Shown here: positions 46,936 through 59,525 of the stretch, one piece after another
Position numbering within the stretch: the first letter of the stretch is position 1
Layout of the letters: the number at the start of each line of letters is the position of its first letter
Program-made: the position numbers and the translations under genes
The notes under the pieces: model-generated
Seen by the model: only the letters and a program-made list of their open reading frames with translations
Databases searched by the model: none
What the model was told of the DNA's origin: nothing
Source of the DNA: Cephalopachus bancanus
Taxonomy: Eukaryota; Chordata; Mammalia; Primates; Tarsiidae
DNA: 64,000 bases
Reading direction: 5' to 3'
Assembly (NCBI GenBank): GCA_027257055.1
Contig: JAPVLO010000182.1
Coordinates: forward strand, 1,984,001-2,048,000

Positions 46936-47766
46936 AAGGTTTTGTTTGTTTTTTTTTAAATTCTGATCTTTGCAATTTCTTCTAAGACTATCAAATGAAT
47001 GGTGATGTTGGGAAGAGAGAGATGAATAGAAGCTTTGTCCGTGACAATTTATTTAAAATTTCCAGAATTGTTTGAACAGTATAGCCATTTCCTCTAGGAG
47101 TTTATAGATTGCACAAGGCCTATCTCTGAATAATGTCACATGGCTTCAAAATGGCAGAGTTGTACATAGCTGTATATTTCAATTGGAATTTTGTGTTATG
47201 GTCAGAATTTCGGTGCCAACACAAGGAATAATTTTTTTGCAATGTTATTAATGTTAAGTGAAGCATAGTAACTGTATAGAGAATATTCATAGACAGAATA
47301 TAATTTTTTAATTAAAATGTTGTGGACATTTTGTCTCCAGATGTGTTCTTCGGATACCAGAGTGGTGTGGAAGATTCTTTGGGTTCTTCAGTTATCTCAT
47401 AGAATTTAGTTTGGGATTTTGTTAATTTTAACTATTAAATGCTTTTATATTTTCACATTATCTGAGAATGGCATTTATTTTCGTTTGTTTCTAATATTTG
47501 AAGTCTCATTTTTATGTGTAGCTAGAAGGTGTCCATATTTGTGAGACCAATATTGGCATGACAGGTGTTTCATTCCCTTACTGTGACTTGCCACAGGAAA
47601 CAGCAAAAACACACAAAGAAATTTCATGGCACCCCAAGCACCTCTTAACCCAGTCAGAACCACTACTCTGATTCTCACTGATTCCATTTTGTCATGACAA
47701 TTGCAGGTCCCTGACACCCACCTTAAGGGCCCCAACATTTTTATTGTCACTTACCTAATGCTTATC
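46936..47766. other. SPAG17 intron 1, single-copy part
   Basis: No repeat or exon recognised. The minus-strand open frame at 47475-47750 has no known motif. Confidence 0.4.
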
Positions 47767-47773
47767 AAGAGTT

Positions 47774-48036
47774 TTTTTTTTTTTTTTTTTGAGTTGGAGT
47801 CTCACTCTGTCGCCCAGACTGGAGTGCAGTGGCCGCTCCCGGCCACCGCAGCCTCCACCTGCTGGGCTCTGGCAATCCTTCTGCCTCAGCCTTCCAAGTA
47901 GCCGGAGTTACAGGCGCACGCTACCACGCCTGGCTGATTTTTTTAAATTTATTTTAGAGAAGAGGTCTCACCAAGTTGCCCAGGCGGGTCTCAAACCCGT
48001 GGGCTCAGGCAATCCACTGAGCCACCGAGCCCGGCT
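47774..48036 (-). mobile_element. Young lineage-specific Alu with a small deletion
   Basis: T-run, both arms, ends GAGCCCGGCT. Target duplication AAGAGTT (47767-47773 and 48037-48043). About 30 bp (the CCTCAGCCTCCCAAAGGCGCGGG part) are missing near the 5' end. Confidence 0.92.
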
Positions 48037-48043
48037 AAGAGTT

Positions 48044-49469
48044 ATTTCTTAATTAAGCCTTTCATTATTCTTTGGTATAAATATCTACATATTTTAACAT
48101 ATTTAGAAACATCTACTGTAATATATTGAGTTCCTTACTGAAACTTCTAAGTCTTCCTTCCAATTTCTACATTTTCAATTCTCAATGCATCTGTTTCCTC
48201 CTTTTTAAGTAATATTCCAGAGGCTGAAAAACCCAAAGTGATGCTACACATTATTGTGCTGTCCCTTACAATACTGATTCAGAGATGAAGACTCCCAGGT
48301 ATCTAGGCTACCCTTCCTCATGTCTAAAACTGATGATCTAAAAGTTTTAAGATCTGGTCCAAAGAGATGTGGTGATTTGGCCCATCAGGGAGATCACATC
48401 TTAGATTCTCTACTAGTCCACCCTTGCTCCCTAACAGAACTCTGAGTTATTGTAATCACAGAATTTTATGTAGACCTTGCAACTTAAAACAAAATTTTAC
48501 GTATTTGATCTCTTGTGTCACTCTCTACAACAGTGCCATGAAAGAGGTATTATTAGAGTAGAACAATCTGCTTAAGGAATGCCTAATGAAAGTTATTTAA
48601 TTAGTACTTAAACTTGAGGTCAAAGTGTGGCTGAAAACCAACAAATAAGGATGAGAAGAGTGCTTATGTTACCGGAAACATCAGAATTCATCTTTAATAA
48701 ATATATTATCCTTTGACTTTCACATATAAAGGACAGGGAGGTCATAGGAGGTTCTTTTTCATATTTGGTTCATGGGCTTCTTGCAGAGATCATCTAAGTA
48801 GGTCAGATAAAAATATTTCTCTACCTGTGAGATAGATACATTCTTGATTAGAGAAAAAGTTATTTTTCTAGCTTTAAAAAAAGTATAGAAAAATGGCTTA
48901 TTCTGCTCCTGGGAATTTGCCACATGTCCGGGTTGTGCAAGCCAAAACATGACTCCTCAACGTCTCAGGACACCTCTGTATTTCAACCTTCCCATTTCCA
49001 TCCATGGCACTATAGTTCTTACAGTCACTAAAGCTCCTCTACAAATCCTAAGTCTTATTCTTTCCCCATACTGTCTACCTCTAAGTCCTCTTGATTTTTC
49101 CGGTAACATTTTACCACTTCCATTTCTTCCTTTCCATTCTCATACTTTCACTGGAGCCCAGGACTGTGTCTTTTGATCACTGAACTCCTAAAAGAGCTTC
49201 TTACCTATATTCACCATAAATTATCTATTTTTGTTTTCAAACCACTTGTCTTTTCTAAATGTATCTTTCCTAAACACTGCACACACCATGTTAATTTCCA
49301 GCTCAAAAATTGCCAGGGACAGTTTTCTATAATCACTTTCTACAAAGTCTAATTAGCCTGCCTTCTTCTGCCCTCCCTATACTGGCTCTGCTTAATCACC
49401 AAACTGAGCTGCTACAGGAAAGACAGTTCCCTCACTGCAGTATAAACACATAAAGGAGGCAGCGAGCTG
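48044..49469. other. SPAG17 intron 1, single-copy part
   Basis: No exon with a supported acceptor and donor in phase was found. A weak MIR-like patch is possible at about 48530-48600. Confidence 0.4.
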
Positions 49470-49990
49470 CTGGAGAAAGCTCAGCTCTAGATAAGACAGA
49501 CATAGATATTGAATCCTGAATCTCAGCTGTTAGCAGGTGACCTCAAGCAACTTTCTTACCCTGTCTGAGCTTTGTTCTCCTTTTTTTTTTTTTGAGTTGG
49601 AGTCTCACTCTGTCACCCAGACTGGAGTGCAGTGGCCGCTCCCGGCCACCGCAGCCTCGACCTGCTGGGCTCCGGAGATCCTTCCGCCTCAGCCTTCCAA
49701 GTAGCCGGAATTACAGGCATGCGCTACCACGCCCAGCTGATTTTTTGATTTATTGTAGAGATGAGGTCTCGCTGCCCAGGCGGGTCTTGAACCCGCAGGC
49801 TCAGGCAATCCACTCACCTCAGTCTCCCAAAGGCGCGGGATGACAGGCGGAGCCGCCGAGCCTGGCTTGTTCTCCTTTTGTCAGATGGAGAGAGTAATAT
49901 CTGCCTGAAAGGCTTGCTGTGAATAGTAAATGATATTTATTTCATTTCACAAATATTTTCATAGCACACGGCGCCTAATATGCTTTCAAT
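49470..49990 (+). repeat. MIR SINE split by an Alu
   Basis: Left part to TTCTTACCCTGTCTGAGC and right part from TCAGATGGAGAGAGTAATATC to ATGCTTTCAATAAATGAG join into one MIR order across the Alu at 49585-49866. Confidence 0.75.
49585..49866 (-). mobile_element. Young lineage-specific Alu inside a MIR
   Basis: Full dimer in reverse. Target duplication TTGTTCTCCTTT (from 49572 and from 49867). CpGs are well kept. Confidence 0.95.
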
Positions 49991-50569
49991 AAATGAGTAG
50001 TTCTCTCCCTCCCTCCTGTTCTCTCACCCATCTCAGTCTCCTAGCTTGACATGGATGGACTTCCACCTTTCCACTCCGGTCCTGTCTATTCCTTGCAGAA
50101 ACCGGATCAACCCTAACCCACATTTATCTTCCTTCACCTTGACTCTAAAGATCTCTCTTATAAACTTATGCTTAGTTAAAGAATATGTTGAAGTGTTTGT
50201 TATTATTCTATGTTTTATAGAACACAAGTAGGATATGAGCTGCTGAAACTCACATCTTGCCCTCGTATGTACTCCACAATGTCTCGCATGGTACTAGGCA
50301 TATGGTGTACACTCACATTCTACACTAAAGTAATTCACTTCTTTACTTAGAAAAATAAAGAAACCTATATTCTGGAAACCAGGACAGTAGTAGAATGAGA
50401 TGTTTTATAAGAGAAGAGGAGGCAGAAAACATTTATATTAAAAAGGTATCACAGCAGACATATAGAATGATTGTGATAATGTCCTGAAAAAGAACTATTC
50501 AATGATTCCACTTTTCAGAGCTATCTCATCTGTCAACCAGGAGGCATTTAATTTAAAGTTATTTTACTT
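49991..50569. other. Intronic sequence with L2-like tail
   Basis: GATATGAGCTGCTGAAACTC…GGTACTAGGCATATGGTG at about 50230-50310 resembles an L2 3' end. The rest is unassigned. Confidence 0.35.
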
Positions 50570-50848
50570 ATTTTTTAGACACTCTGTCACCTAAGCTGGA
50601 ATGTGTGGCATGATCATAGCTCACTACTGCCACAATCAACTGGGCTCAAAGTGATTCTCCCGCCTCAGCCTGTGTAGCTGGGACCACGTGTGTGTGCCAC
50701 CATGCTTGGCTAATATTTTTATTTTTCTTTGTAGAGATGGGCTCTTGCTACATTGCCAAAATTGGTCTCAAATTCTTGGCCTCAAGTGATCCTTCTGCCT
50801 CAGCCTACCAAAGCACTGATATTATAAATGTGAGCCACAGTGCCCAGT
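50570..50848 (-). mobile_element. Old Alu
   Basis: Reverse, heavily diverged dimer (GACACTCTGTCACCTAAGCTGG to GTGAGCCACAGTGCCCAG). Confidence 0.82.
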
Positions 50849-51759
50849 TGAAGTTAACGTTTTTTAGAACATTTAGTTTGCAGTCGCTCCTTATTACACT
50901 TTTAGTTGAAGAATAATATTATTTCTCCTATTAAACGTAGCTTAGTGACATAGCTGAGTTGTGCATATTTGGAAAATAGTAATAGAAGTTCCTAGAGTCT
51001 TAAACAAAGCTTATAGTTCTTGTAAAGGCTTGGAAGGTGGATAAGAATTCAAGGTAGATATTGCCGAAATGTTAATTTTCCAGACCTATTATATAGACAA
51101 CGTTATACAAATACTAGTATGATAATAAACTGAGTCTAAGTAGGTTTTAGGTGGGAAATGATCAGTCGAATTGCAGTGCATAAAACCATTATAAATGTAG
51201 TTTATCAAAAAAGGAAATACATTTTATTGGGCAGAACCCTTGAGCAATTTTTGAGAGGCAGTGAAGGGATTTTTGACTTTTTGATCTTAAACAGCAAGCT
51301 ATTTCTCATGTTAAATGTGTATTTAAGACTTACTGGAAATACTCATAATATGAGCTGAAGACTGATGTCTGGCAGCAAGCAGATTTCTGAAATTGGGTTG
51401 GTTTTTATTACTATATTTTCTGAAATATGCTTTCATTGATATTTACAAAACAAATTGCCAGTTCACACAAAGGTTGTTTTAATAAAAGCCAATGAAAACA
51501 ACTGAGTTGCTAGGAAGAATGTTAAGAGGGAAATGGACTTTTCATAACCTCACGTTATAATTTCTCTTTTTGGACAAAAATGTATTATTTGAATGAGTTT
51601 GGAACTGAAGGGAATTAATATGTCAAAATATCCACCTAGATGTTATATGTGATCATTTTTATTGCAAGTGAAAAATATTAAATATAAGTAAAATGTAAGT
51701 ATTGCCAATATGAGTTTGGCAACATTGTAGGAAAATGTTAGTTAAAAAATGGTGAATGT
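50849..51759. other. SPAG17 intron 1, single-copy AT-rich part
   Basis: Nothing recognised. The open frame at 51158-51358 (+) lacks known motifs. Confidence 0.4.
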
Positions 51760-53345
51760 CAACCATGTTTCAGCTCTAGCCACAGACACCATCACTGGCT
51801 CCCGGTTCCCACAGGATAAAATCCAAGGTGTTCTCTCCAGCGTTCACAGCCCTGTCTTGTGTGGCCTTTCTTTGCCCAGCCATCTTTGTCTTCCTCCACC
51901 CCAGGCAGCGATCTTTGTAGTGTCCCCAGGTATGTGCTGACTGAGCCTATGCGGTTCCCAGCCTCCATTCGCCTCTTCCCGCTAAAATCCTCTTCTATAG
52001 CTCGCAGAAAGCCGTTCCCGTCACGCCATTCGTGCCTTCACCAACTCTCCTCCTTCCACTAAACCACTTTAGTGATTGTTACCTTTAATTGTCACCTACT
52101 CCGAGCTGCTGGCCAGCAATGTCTGCGTCATCTACTGTGTCTTCATTCCCTGACAGCACTGCAAAAGCCTGGAGGGTAGCAAAGGTTTAGTATTTCAAAG
52201 TCCCTCCTTCACGGCTACAGCACCTGATAGTGACAAGCCTAGTGGTTTTCCAAAAATACATACTGGATTACAATCACTAAGTACATGTTACTACTACCGT
52301 AGCCTCCTCTCCCTGCTTTCTCTGTTGAGCTCCAGAATCAGTCCCAACTCATTGGGTATGGTAACGTCAAGCGAAGATCTCCAAGACTAAACCAGGGATG
52401 GTGGTCATACCTCTTCTGCAGACATTGAAAACATTGCTGAGAGGAATTAAAGGCATCTAGCACATAGTACCTCAGACATCACGTCCAATTCCAAATTCTG
52501 ATTTTCTTCTTCGATTATAGTCTTCGCTTTCGCCTTCTTATTGAGTGGTGTTACCATCTACCCAGACAGACAATAGGACCCCAACCTTGCATTCATTGGT
52601 TTTTTTTCATCCTTTTCTGTACCCACAATCAATTTGTCAGTAAATTCTGTTGGCTTTACCTTTTAAGTATGTGGAAAACCCATTATCTTGTCACCTGCTG
52701 CATCCTAATCCAGGTCACAATCATTTCTTACCTAAGCTACAAACAGCTTAAGAACTTCAGAACTGAGTCTTTTACTCCTGTTCTTGTTGCCTTGGAGTCT
52801 AGTTCCTGTACATCAGCCATAGTGGCTTTTTTAGCGCATAAGACTTAAACTCCAAGTGGTCCACCGTGGCATTTGAAAGATGCTGTGTGTCTAGCCTTGG
52901 TCCACCACTCTAACCTCATCTTATGTCTCCTACAACTCACCTTTTCACTCAGTCTACTGTAAACACCTTGACTTTTTGCTGATCCTAAAATCCATCGGGA
53001 AGCATATTGTCATCTTAGAGCCTTTGCTCTTGCTGGGCCTCATGCCTGGAATGTTCCTTCCCCAGATATTCATGTGTGTCGCTTCTACCTTTCCTTTGGG
53101 ATTCTATCCAAATGCCACTTTCCCTGACCACCCTATTTAGACCACAGTATCACACTCTGTCCACACACCCTTGTTTGGTTCCTGACCTACTACTTTACAT
53201 TTGCTTCCTTACCGTCCATCTTTTTTCATGTGAATGTAAGCTACGCGAAGGCAAGGATGTGTTTCATTCACTGATATATCACCAGCACCTAAGAGTATAT
53301 GCCATATAGAGGGACTCAGATAACACTTGCTAAATGAAGGACTAA
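51760..53345 (+). repeat. L2 LINE relic (possibly two fragments)
   Basis: ATCACTGGCTCCCGGTTCCCACAGGATAAAATCCAA at 51,790 and, at about 53,030-53,340, TGCCTGGAATGTTCC, CCCTGACCACCCTATTTAGA, AATGTAAGCTACGCGAAGGC and the TATCACCAGCACCTAAGA…AAATGAAGG end are L2 landmarks in + order. The middle is less clear. Confidence 0.78.
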
Positions 53346-54290
53346 TAGGTGCTCAATATGGAAGAGCTCTTAGTAGTAGTAGTACTGTGATTATAAGAAT
53401 AGTGTCAAAACCAAATACAGCATATGAAAATGCATGGAATATCATTTAGCCTGAAATAAATATTTGCAATTATCATTATTACTCGTAAGGTCATTACACT
53501 TGTACTTCAAACTTCACACATTCAAAACTGGACCCATTAGCCTCCTCCACAAGCCTCCACTCCCTCCTTTGTGTTCTGCCTGGTGTATGCCCACTGCCTT
53601 GTTCAATGAGGTTAGAAATAATTCTTGAACCTTTCCTTCGAATCTCAAATTGTTCAGCAATTCCTGTTGCTCCCACTTGTCTATTTCTGTTTCTTCCCTT
53701 CCACCTCTCATATCTTCTAACTAGCACTCTTGCATTGGCTTCCTAACCCCTCTCTTTGCCTATCTTCATCCATGGGTGAAAATTTAAAATATTTGAATAG
53801 CTATCATAGTTATATGTACAACAACATATACATCAAAAAAAGTTTCAATCTCCTTTTTTCTCTATGTAAACGAAACTATGTGTATCTTATACAATTTCTT
53901 GGCAGATAATATAATCTTTAGTACTCATAATTCAACAAATTTTCCTAATGATTTCAAAATCATTTGTTGGTTTCAAACATGTCATTGCAGTTTTTTGGTT
54001 GATGTGGTTTTCGCTCCCTAAACAACACCCTTGTCTGTACCATGACAGGACATGAGGACATCTCTAGGCTCCTCCCATAACTTTCCTTTTAAATAGTCGT
54101 TAAATAGTCATTATATAATTGGTAGCTTTCTGTACTTAGGGATTTATCCTGATAACAACAATACTGTTCATCATACTGGCAGTTCTTTCAGCTTTTGCTA
54201 GACCTTTTTAGTAATTATGTTGAAAAATTATCTAGCTCTCATAATACTTGTGAAATTTTTGTATATTTAATTTCTTTCTATCCTTTATTT
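53346..54290. other. Intronic sequence, no gene
   Basis: Nothing recognised with confidence. Short antisense frames at 53494-53727 show no domain. Confidence 0.4.
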
Positions 54291-54374
54291 TCTTCCTTCC
54301 TTCCTTCCTTCCTTCCTTCCTTCCTTCCTTCCTTCCTTCCTTCCTTCCTTCCTTCCTTCCTTTCTTTCTTTCTT
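54291..54374 (+). repeat. (TTCC)n microsatellite
   Basis: About 84 bp of TTCC units grading into TTTC, directly abutting the 3' tail side of the reverse Alu at 54375. Confidence 0.97.
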
Positions 54375-54655
54375 ATTTTAAGTTGGGATCTCACTCTGTC
54401 ACCCAGGCTGGAATGCAGTAGCACAATCACAGCTCACCAAAACCTTGACCTCCTGGGCTCAGGTGATCCTTCCACCTCAGCCTCCTGAGCAGCTGGGACT
54501 ACAGGGGTGCACCATCATGCCTTTTTTTGAATTTTCATATAGACGAGGTCTTGCTGTGTTGCCTAGGCTGGTCTCGAACTCCTGGCCTCAAGTAATCCTT
54601 CTGTCTTGCCCTTTCAAAGTGCTAAAATTACAGGCATGAGTCACTGTGCCTAGCT
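54375..54655 (-). mobile_element. Old Alu whose tail became a (GGAA)n tract
   Basis: Reverse dimer from AGTTGGGATCTCACTCTGTC to CACTGTGCCTAGCTGAC. The tail position is occupied by the (TTCC)n tract rather than poly-T. Confidence 0.87.
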
Positions 54656-54882
54656 GACGTTTACTAATAGGTCTGTCCTTTCACTTGACTGTGAAGTTCC
54701 CAAGAACAAGAAATGAGTCATATGATCTTTGAGTCCCCTCTCTAAAACATAGTGCCTGTATTATATTCAGTCACTTTTAATTGGATAAATGACAAAACAA
54801 ATGTGGCAGTCCTTTCAGTTATTTTTTCCCCAAATCACCCCCTTTAAATTATATTCTTCCTACCCACCAACTTTTTTTTTTT

Positions 54883-56720
54883 CCATTTTAAGATTGAGGT
54901 TAAAAAAACGATGCTGGATTTTATCAAAAGGTTTTTCTGCATCTAATGAGATAACCATGTGATTCTTGTTTTTACATCTGTTGATGTATTTTATTACATT
55001 TATGGTCTTGCAAATGTTGAGCCAAGCCTGCATCCTGGGGATGAAACCTACTTGGTCATGGTGGATGAATTTTGAGATGTGCTTTTGAATCCGATTTGCT
55101 GGAATCTTGTTGAGGACTTCTGTGTCTATGTTCATAAGGGATATTGACCTGTAGGTCTCTTTTTTGTTGGATCTTTACCTGTTTTGGGTATCAGTGTGAT
55201 GTCAGCTTAGTAAAATGATTTGGGGAGAATTCCATCTTTCTCAATAGTCTAGAATACTTTCAATAAGATTAGTATCATCTACTTCTTGTACATTTTATAG
55301 AATTCTGCTTAAAAACCATAAGTTCAGGGCTTTGTTTTGTGGGTGGTTTTCATATGATAGAGTCAATTTCCTGGGTTGTTATTGATATATTTACTGTCTC
55401 AGTGTCTTCTTGTTTCAACCTGGGGAGGTTGTGTGATGTCAAAAAGTCCTCCGTTTTATTTAGGTTTTCAAGTTTTTTTCCATACAGGTGTGCATAGTAA
55501 TCTTTGATAATCTTTTGTATTTCTTTGGGGTCAGTTGTGATTTCATCTTTTGTATTTCTGATTGTGTTTTTTGGGGCTTTTTTCTCTCCTTTTCTTGGTC
55601 ATTCTGGCTAGGGGTCCATCAATCTTGTTACTTCTTTCAAAGAACCAGCTTTTTGTTTTGTTGATGTTTTCTATGATATTTTTGTCTTCTGTGTCCCGTA
55701 TGTGAACTCTTATTTTGGTGATTTGGATTCTTCTGCAAAATTTGGGGTTTTGGTGGTCTTCTCTTTCCAGCTCCCTTAGGAGCTTTGTTAGGCTTTCCAC
55801 TTGTGATCGTTCCATTTTCTTGATGTGTGCTCATAGAGATAAATTCCCCTCTGAGAACTGTTTTCATGGCATCCTAGAGGTTTTGGTAAGATGTTTCTTC
55901 ATTCATTTGTTTCCAGGAATCTTTTAAATTCTGCTTTAATTTCAGTGTTGACCCAGTAGTTGTTCAGCATCATGCTGTGTAGTGTCCATGTCTTGTGGGT
56001 TTTGGGGAAATTCTGTTGGTGTTGATATTTATTTTTATTCTACTGTGGTCTGAGAAGATGTATGGCAATATTTCAACCTTATGAAATTTGGTTATGCTTG
56101 ATTTATGGCCAAGGATGTGATCCATCTTGAAGTACGTTCCATGTGGTGATGAGTAGAATGTATATTCTGTGGCTGTTGGGTGGAATAATATGTAGGTATC
56201 TATTAAGTCCATTTGGTCAAGTGTCAAATTTAGGTTCTGGATCTCCCTGTTGATTGTTTGCCTCGATGATTATCTAGGGTTATTAGTGGAGTATTCAAGT
56301 TCCCTGTTATAATAGTGTGAGAGTCAATATCTTTTTTTTAGTTTACTTAGTAGTTGCTTTATAAGTGCTGGTGCTCCTGTGTTGGGTGTATATATGTTTA
56401 GGATGGATATTTCTTGTTGATGGGTTCAGACTTTTGTCATTATGTAGTGTCCTTTTGCATCTTTTAAAATTTTTGATAGCTTAATTTTTTTATACAATAT
56501 TATAATCGTGACTCCTGCCTTCTTTTGTGATCCATTTCCCTATAAATTCATTTTTCATCCTTTAATTTTGAGTCTATTTGCATCCCTAGTGGTGAGATGA
56601 GTTTCCTGTATGCAGCAAATAATTGGGTCATGATTTCTTATCCAGTTTGCCGTTAGTGTCTATTCAGTGGTACATTTAATCCATTCACATTCAGACTGAT
56701 TATTGAAATGTGATTGTTTA
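54883..56720 (-). pseudogene. L1 ORF2 5' half, broken
   Basis: ORF2p provides the endonuclease and reverse transcriptase. Readable parts: endonuclease C-terminal stretch in 56227-55970 (LDLIDTY-like, [30 protein letters not shown] with the SDH catalytic motif), linker in 55815-55543, and RT fingers in 55135-54860 ([26 protein letters not shown]). Stops and frameshifts separate them. The RT YADD region and the Cys-rich C-terminus are absent. Confidence 0.85.
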
Positions 56721-56866
56721 TCCCTGTCATGAAATTCTTACAAAGTTTTTTCTTTGCTCATTTTCTTTTGGCTTTGGGGTTGATGTATGTGAGTGTATTC
56801 AAGTTTCTTGTTGCCCTGTATTCTCTGTTGATTCTGTGCTCTGCTGTTATCCTGGGATTTGTGTGG

Positions 56867-57881
56867 TCATTCTTTTTTTTTTTCTTCTGTGTGTAATACC
56901 TTTTTAAGTGTCTCCTGTAGAGTTGGTCTGGAAGCTGTATAATCTCTTAGGAATTGGATGTCTGGAAAGGATTTTAATTCTCCATCACTGATGAAGCAGA
57001 GCTTGGCTGGATAGGAAATTCTTCTTTGAAATTGTTTATCTTTGAGGACTTTGATTACTGAACTCCAGTCCCTTCTTGCTTGTAGTGTTTCTGCCAATAG
57101 GTCTCCTGTTATTCTGATTGGTTTCCCCTGGAAGGTAGTCTGACCTTTCTCTCTTGCTGTGTTTAGGATTTTTTCATTTGTGTCTACTTCGTGTAGGTGA
57201 ATTACTATGTGTCTAGAAGTTGGTCTTCTTATTTGATGTCTTGTGAGAGTTCTGTGTATCTCTTGTGTTTGGTTGGTCACATCTCTAGTGAGATGGGGAA
57301 AGTTTTCTTGAATAACCCCTGGAATACTTGCTCCAAGTTTTTCTTCATTTCCCTTTCTTCTTCTGGAATACCAATCAAGTATATGTTCAGCCTCTTGATA
57401 TAATTGCACATCTCTTGTAGGCTTTGTTCTTTCTTTCTGAGTCTTCTTTCTATATTTTTTACAGATTGGGTTAATTCCATGTTCTGGTCTTCAAGTTCTG
57501 AGATTCTTTCTTCAGCTAGATCAATTCTGCTTTCCATGCTTGTCATCTTGTTATTTATATCCTGGATAAAATTTTTTATGGCCAAAAGCTCAGTTACAGT
57601 TCTTTCACTGTTGCATCTTGTCTTTCTTGAGTTTTATTCACTCTTTCCATCCATTCTCTAATCCTTATCATATTCTGGAGCCAGTCATTGGTGACTGCCA
57701 TTGTTTGGGCTCCAAGGTCTGATTTTTCAGGAGCTTTCTCTTTGTTACACTTGAAATTACCTGTTGTCTTCTTTTGTTTTTTCCTCTTTTGTGACAGATT
57801 TCTTGCTTTTCTCTTTAGTTTGTTATTCAGTGTCAGTGAGAGAGGCTTTCCCTTCTGATGTTTACTCAGCGCTCTATTCAT
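56867..57881 (-). pseudogene. L1 ORF1 (RNA-binding chaperone), frameshifted
   Basis: ORF1p is the trimeric nucleic-acid chaperone that coats L1 RNA. Three open segments in three frames cover it: 57881-57594 (basic N-terminus), 57585-57277 (coiled coil with heptad spacing, ESRIDLAEERISELED, then the start of the RRM with LIGIPEEE) and 57409-56867 (rest of the RRM and the C-terminal domain, with RRPTSRHIVIHL and QTTFQGKPIRITGDL). At least two frameshifts make it non-functional. Length, about 335 codons, is normal for a mammalian ORF1. Confidence 0.88.
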
Positions 57882-59525
57882 CCCTGATCTGGGCTCTGGA
57901 TTTATTCTGTTTTGAAATAGGGTTGTGGGTGGGAAACTTTGCTGTCTCTTGTAATTTTGAAAGTCAAATAAGGTAGGGGATGGTGAGCTAGGATTCAGAA
58001 ACTACTTGCAAATTACAGTGTTCACTTATTGTGGTATGTGTTCCCTGAGACCCACTCCTCACCACCACTCTATATGATGATGCTATGGGAATGTGTGTGT
58101 ACCCCCTGAGTCCAGGATATAAGGAACACAGCGAAAAATAGAATTAAATAAGAGGGACAATAATTTTTTTAAATAAAAAAAGAAAGAAAAAGAAGAAAAA
58201 ACATAGAACAATGAAAGCAGAAACCAAAGCAAAAAACAAAAAAGCAAAAATAAATTGAACATACACACACACACACAGACATACACACACACTCCAAGAC
58301 AAACCAGAATAATGGCAAAGTGAAACAAAACAAACAACAACAATAAAGTAACAACTAAATGCGCACACACATGCTTAGCGCAAAATGAAATGGAGAAGAA
58401 AAACAGAAAGTCCGAGGTGAAAAAAAGGGAATTCAGGTTGAATCCTCACACATATATTGTCACACACCTTAAACTAAAAAAATAAAAAATAAAAGCCCAG
58501 AAGAACAAAAGTGCAAAAACAAACCAACAACCACAAAAATATTGAAAGATGAACACTCAATCATTCACATACACACATAAAGGAAAACCAACAAACAGAA
58601 GAAGGAAGAAACAGAAAAAAAGGGGGGGGGATGCAGATCAAACCCTCACATAAACACTGATGCACAAAGGAAAAATATTTTTTAACTGATGAACTAACAA
58701 ACAGGCAAAAAATTGTTTTTTAATTTTTTTAAAATTAACAATTGAAAAAAACCCCTGCCATCTCGTGGCAGGCTCTGTAATTGTTCCTCTAGTCTGCTCT
58801 CTCCTGCAAAGCTTCCACCTCTTTCACTCTCCCCAGTGTCCAGAGCAGGGAAGAAGAGGGCAGTCAGGTTGGCAGGGCTGCAGTCCTCCCTTCCCACTCT
58901 CCTGTGGTCAGGGAGGTCTCCTCTGATGGGGAGGTGTGCGACTGTCTCTTCCCCGGATATGTACTCACTGGGAGTGCCCCAGCCAGGCCTGGCCTGGAAT
59001 GGAGTTCTGTTGCGACCGATGTCAAGGCTCCACTTGGATTTGTCCCTCTCGGTTGTGGCCCAGCTGTGTGGGTCTGGCATTCAGAGGATTGCTGGGGAGG
59101 AGGGGCTTGGGGTCAGACCCGGACTCACCACTGATCTCTTTGGAGTTCGTCCTTGTCCTTTTTTGACCACACCCCTTGTCCCATGGCTGGATCAGGATGA
59201 GAGTTGCCTGGGACTCAGCACTCACCAGGTGCCTCCAAGTTTGTGCTTTCAGGATATTCCCTCTGGGTCACGATCAGCCCCTGAGTAGCTGATCCGCCTG
59301 TCACAGAGATCGGGTCTGTTGCTCCATGGTGAGCACGTTGAGTACTTTCCTGCCCCGCCTTCAAGATGGTGGCGGGGTGCCTCTCTCCTCCTCGCCAGTG
59401 GGATTCTGCCTCTGGGCTTCCTCCACAGCCCCTGTTACCGGTGCCCGGCCAGGCGCTGAAGTGGTGAGGCAAAGCCTGGAGCTGGCAGCCTCTCTGGCTT
59501 CAGTGATGAGGCAGAGTCTGGGGCA

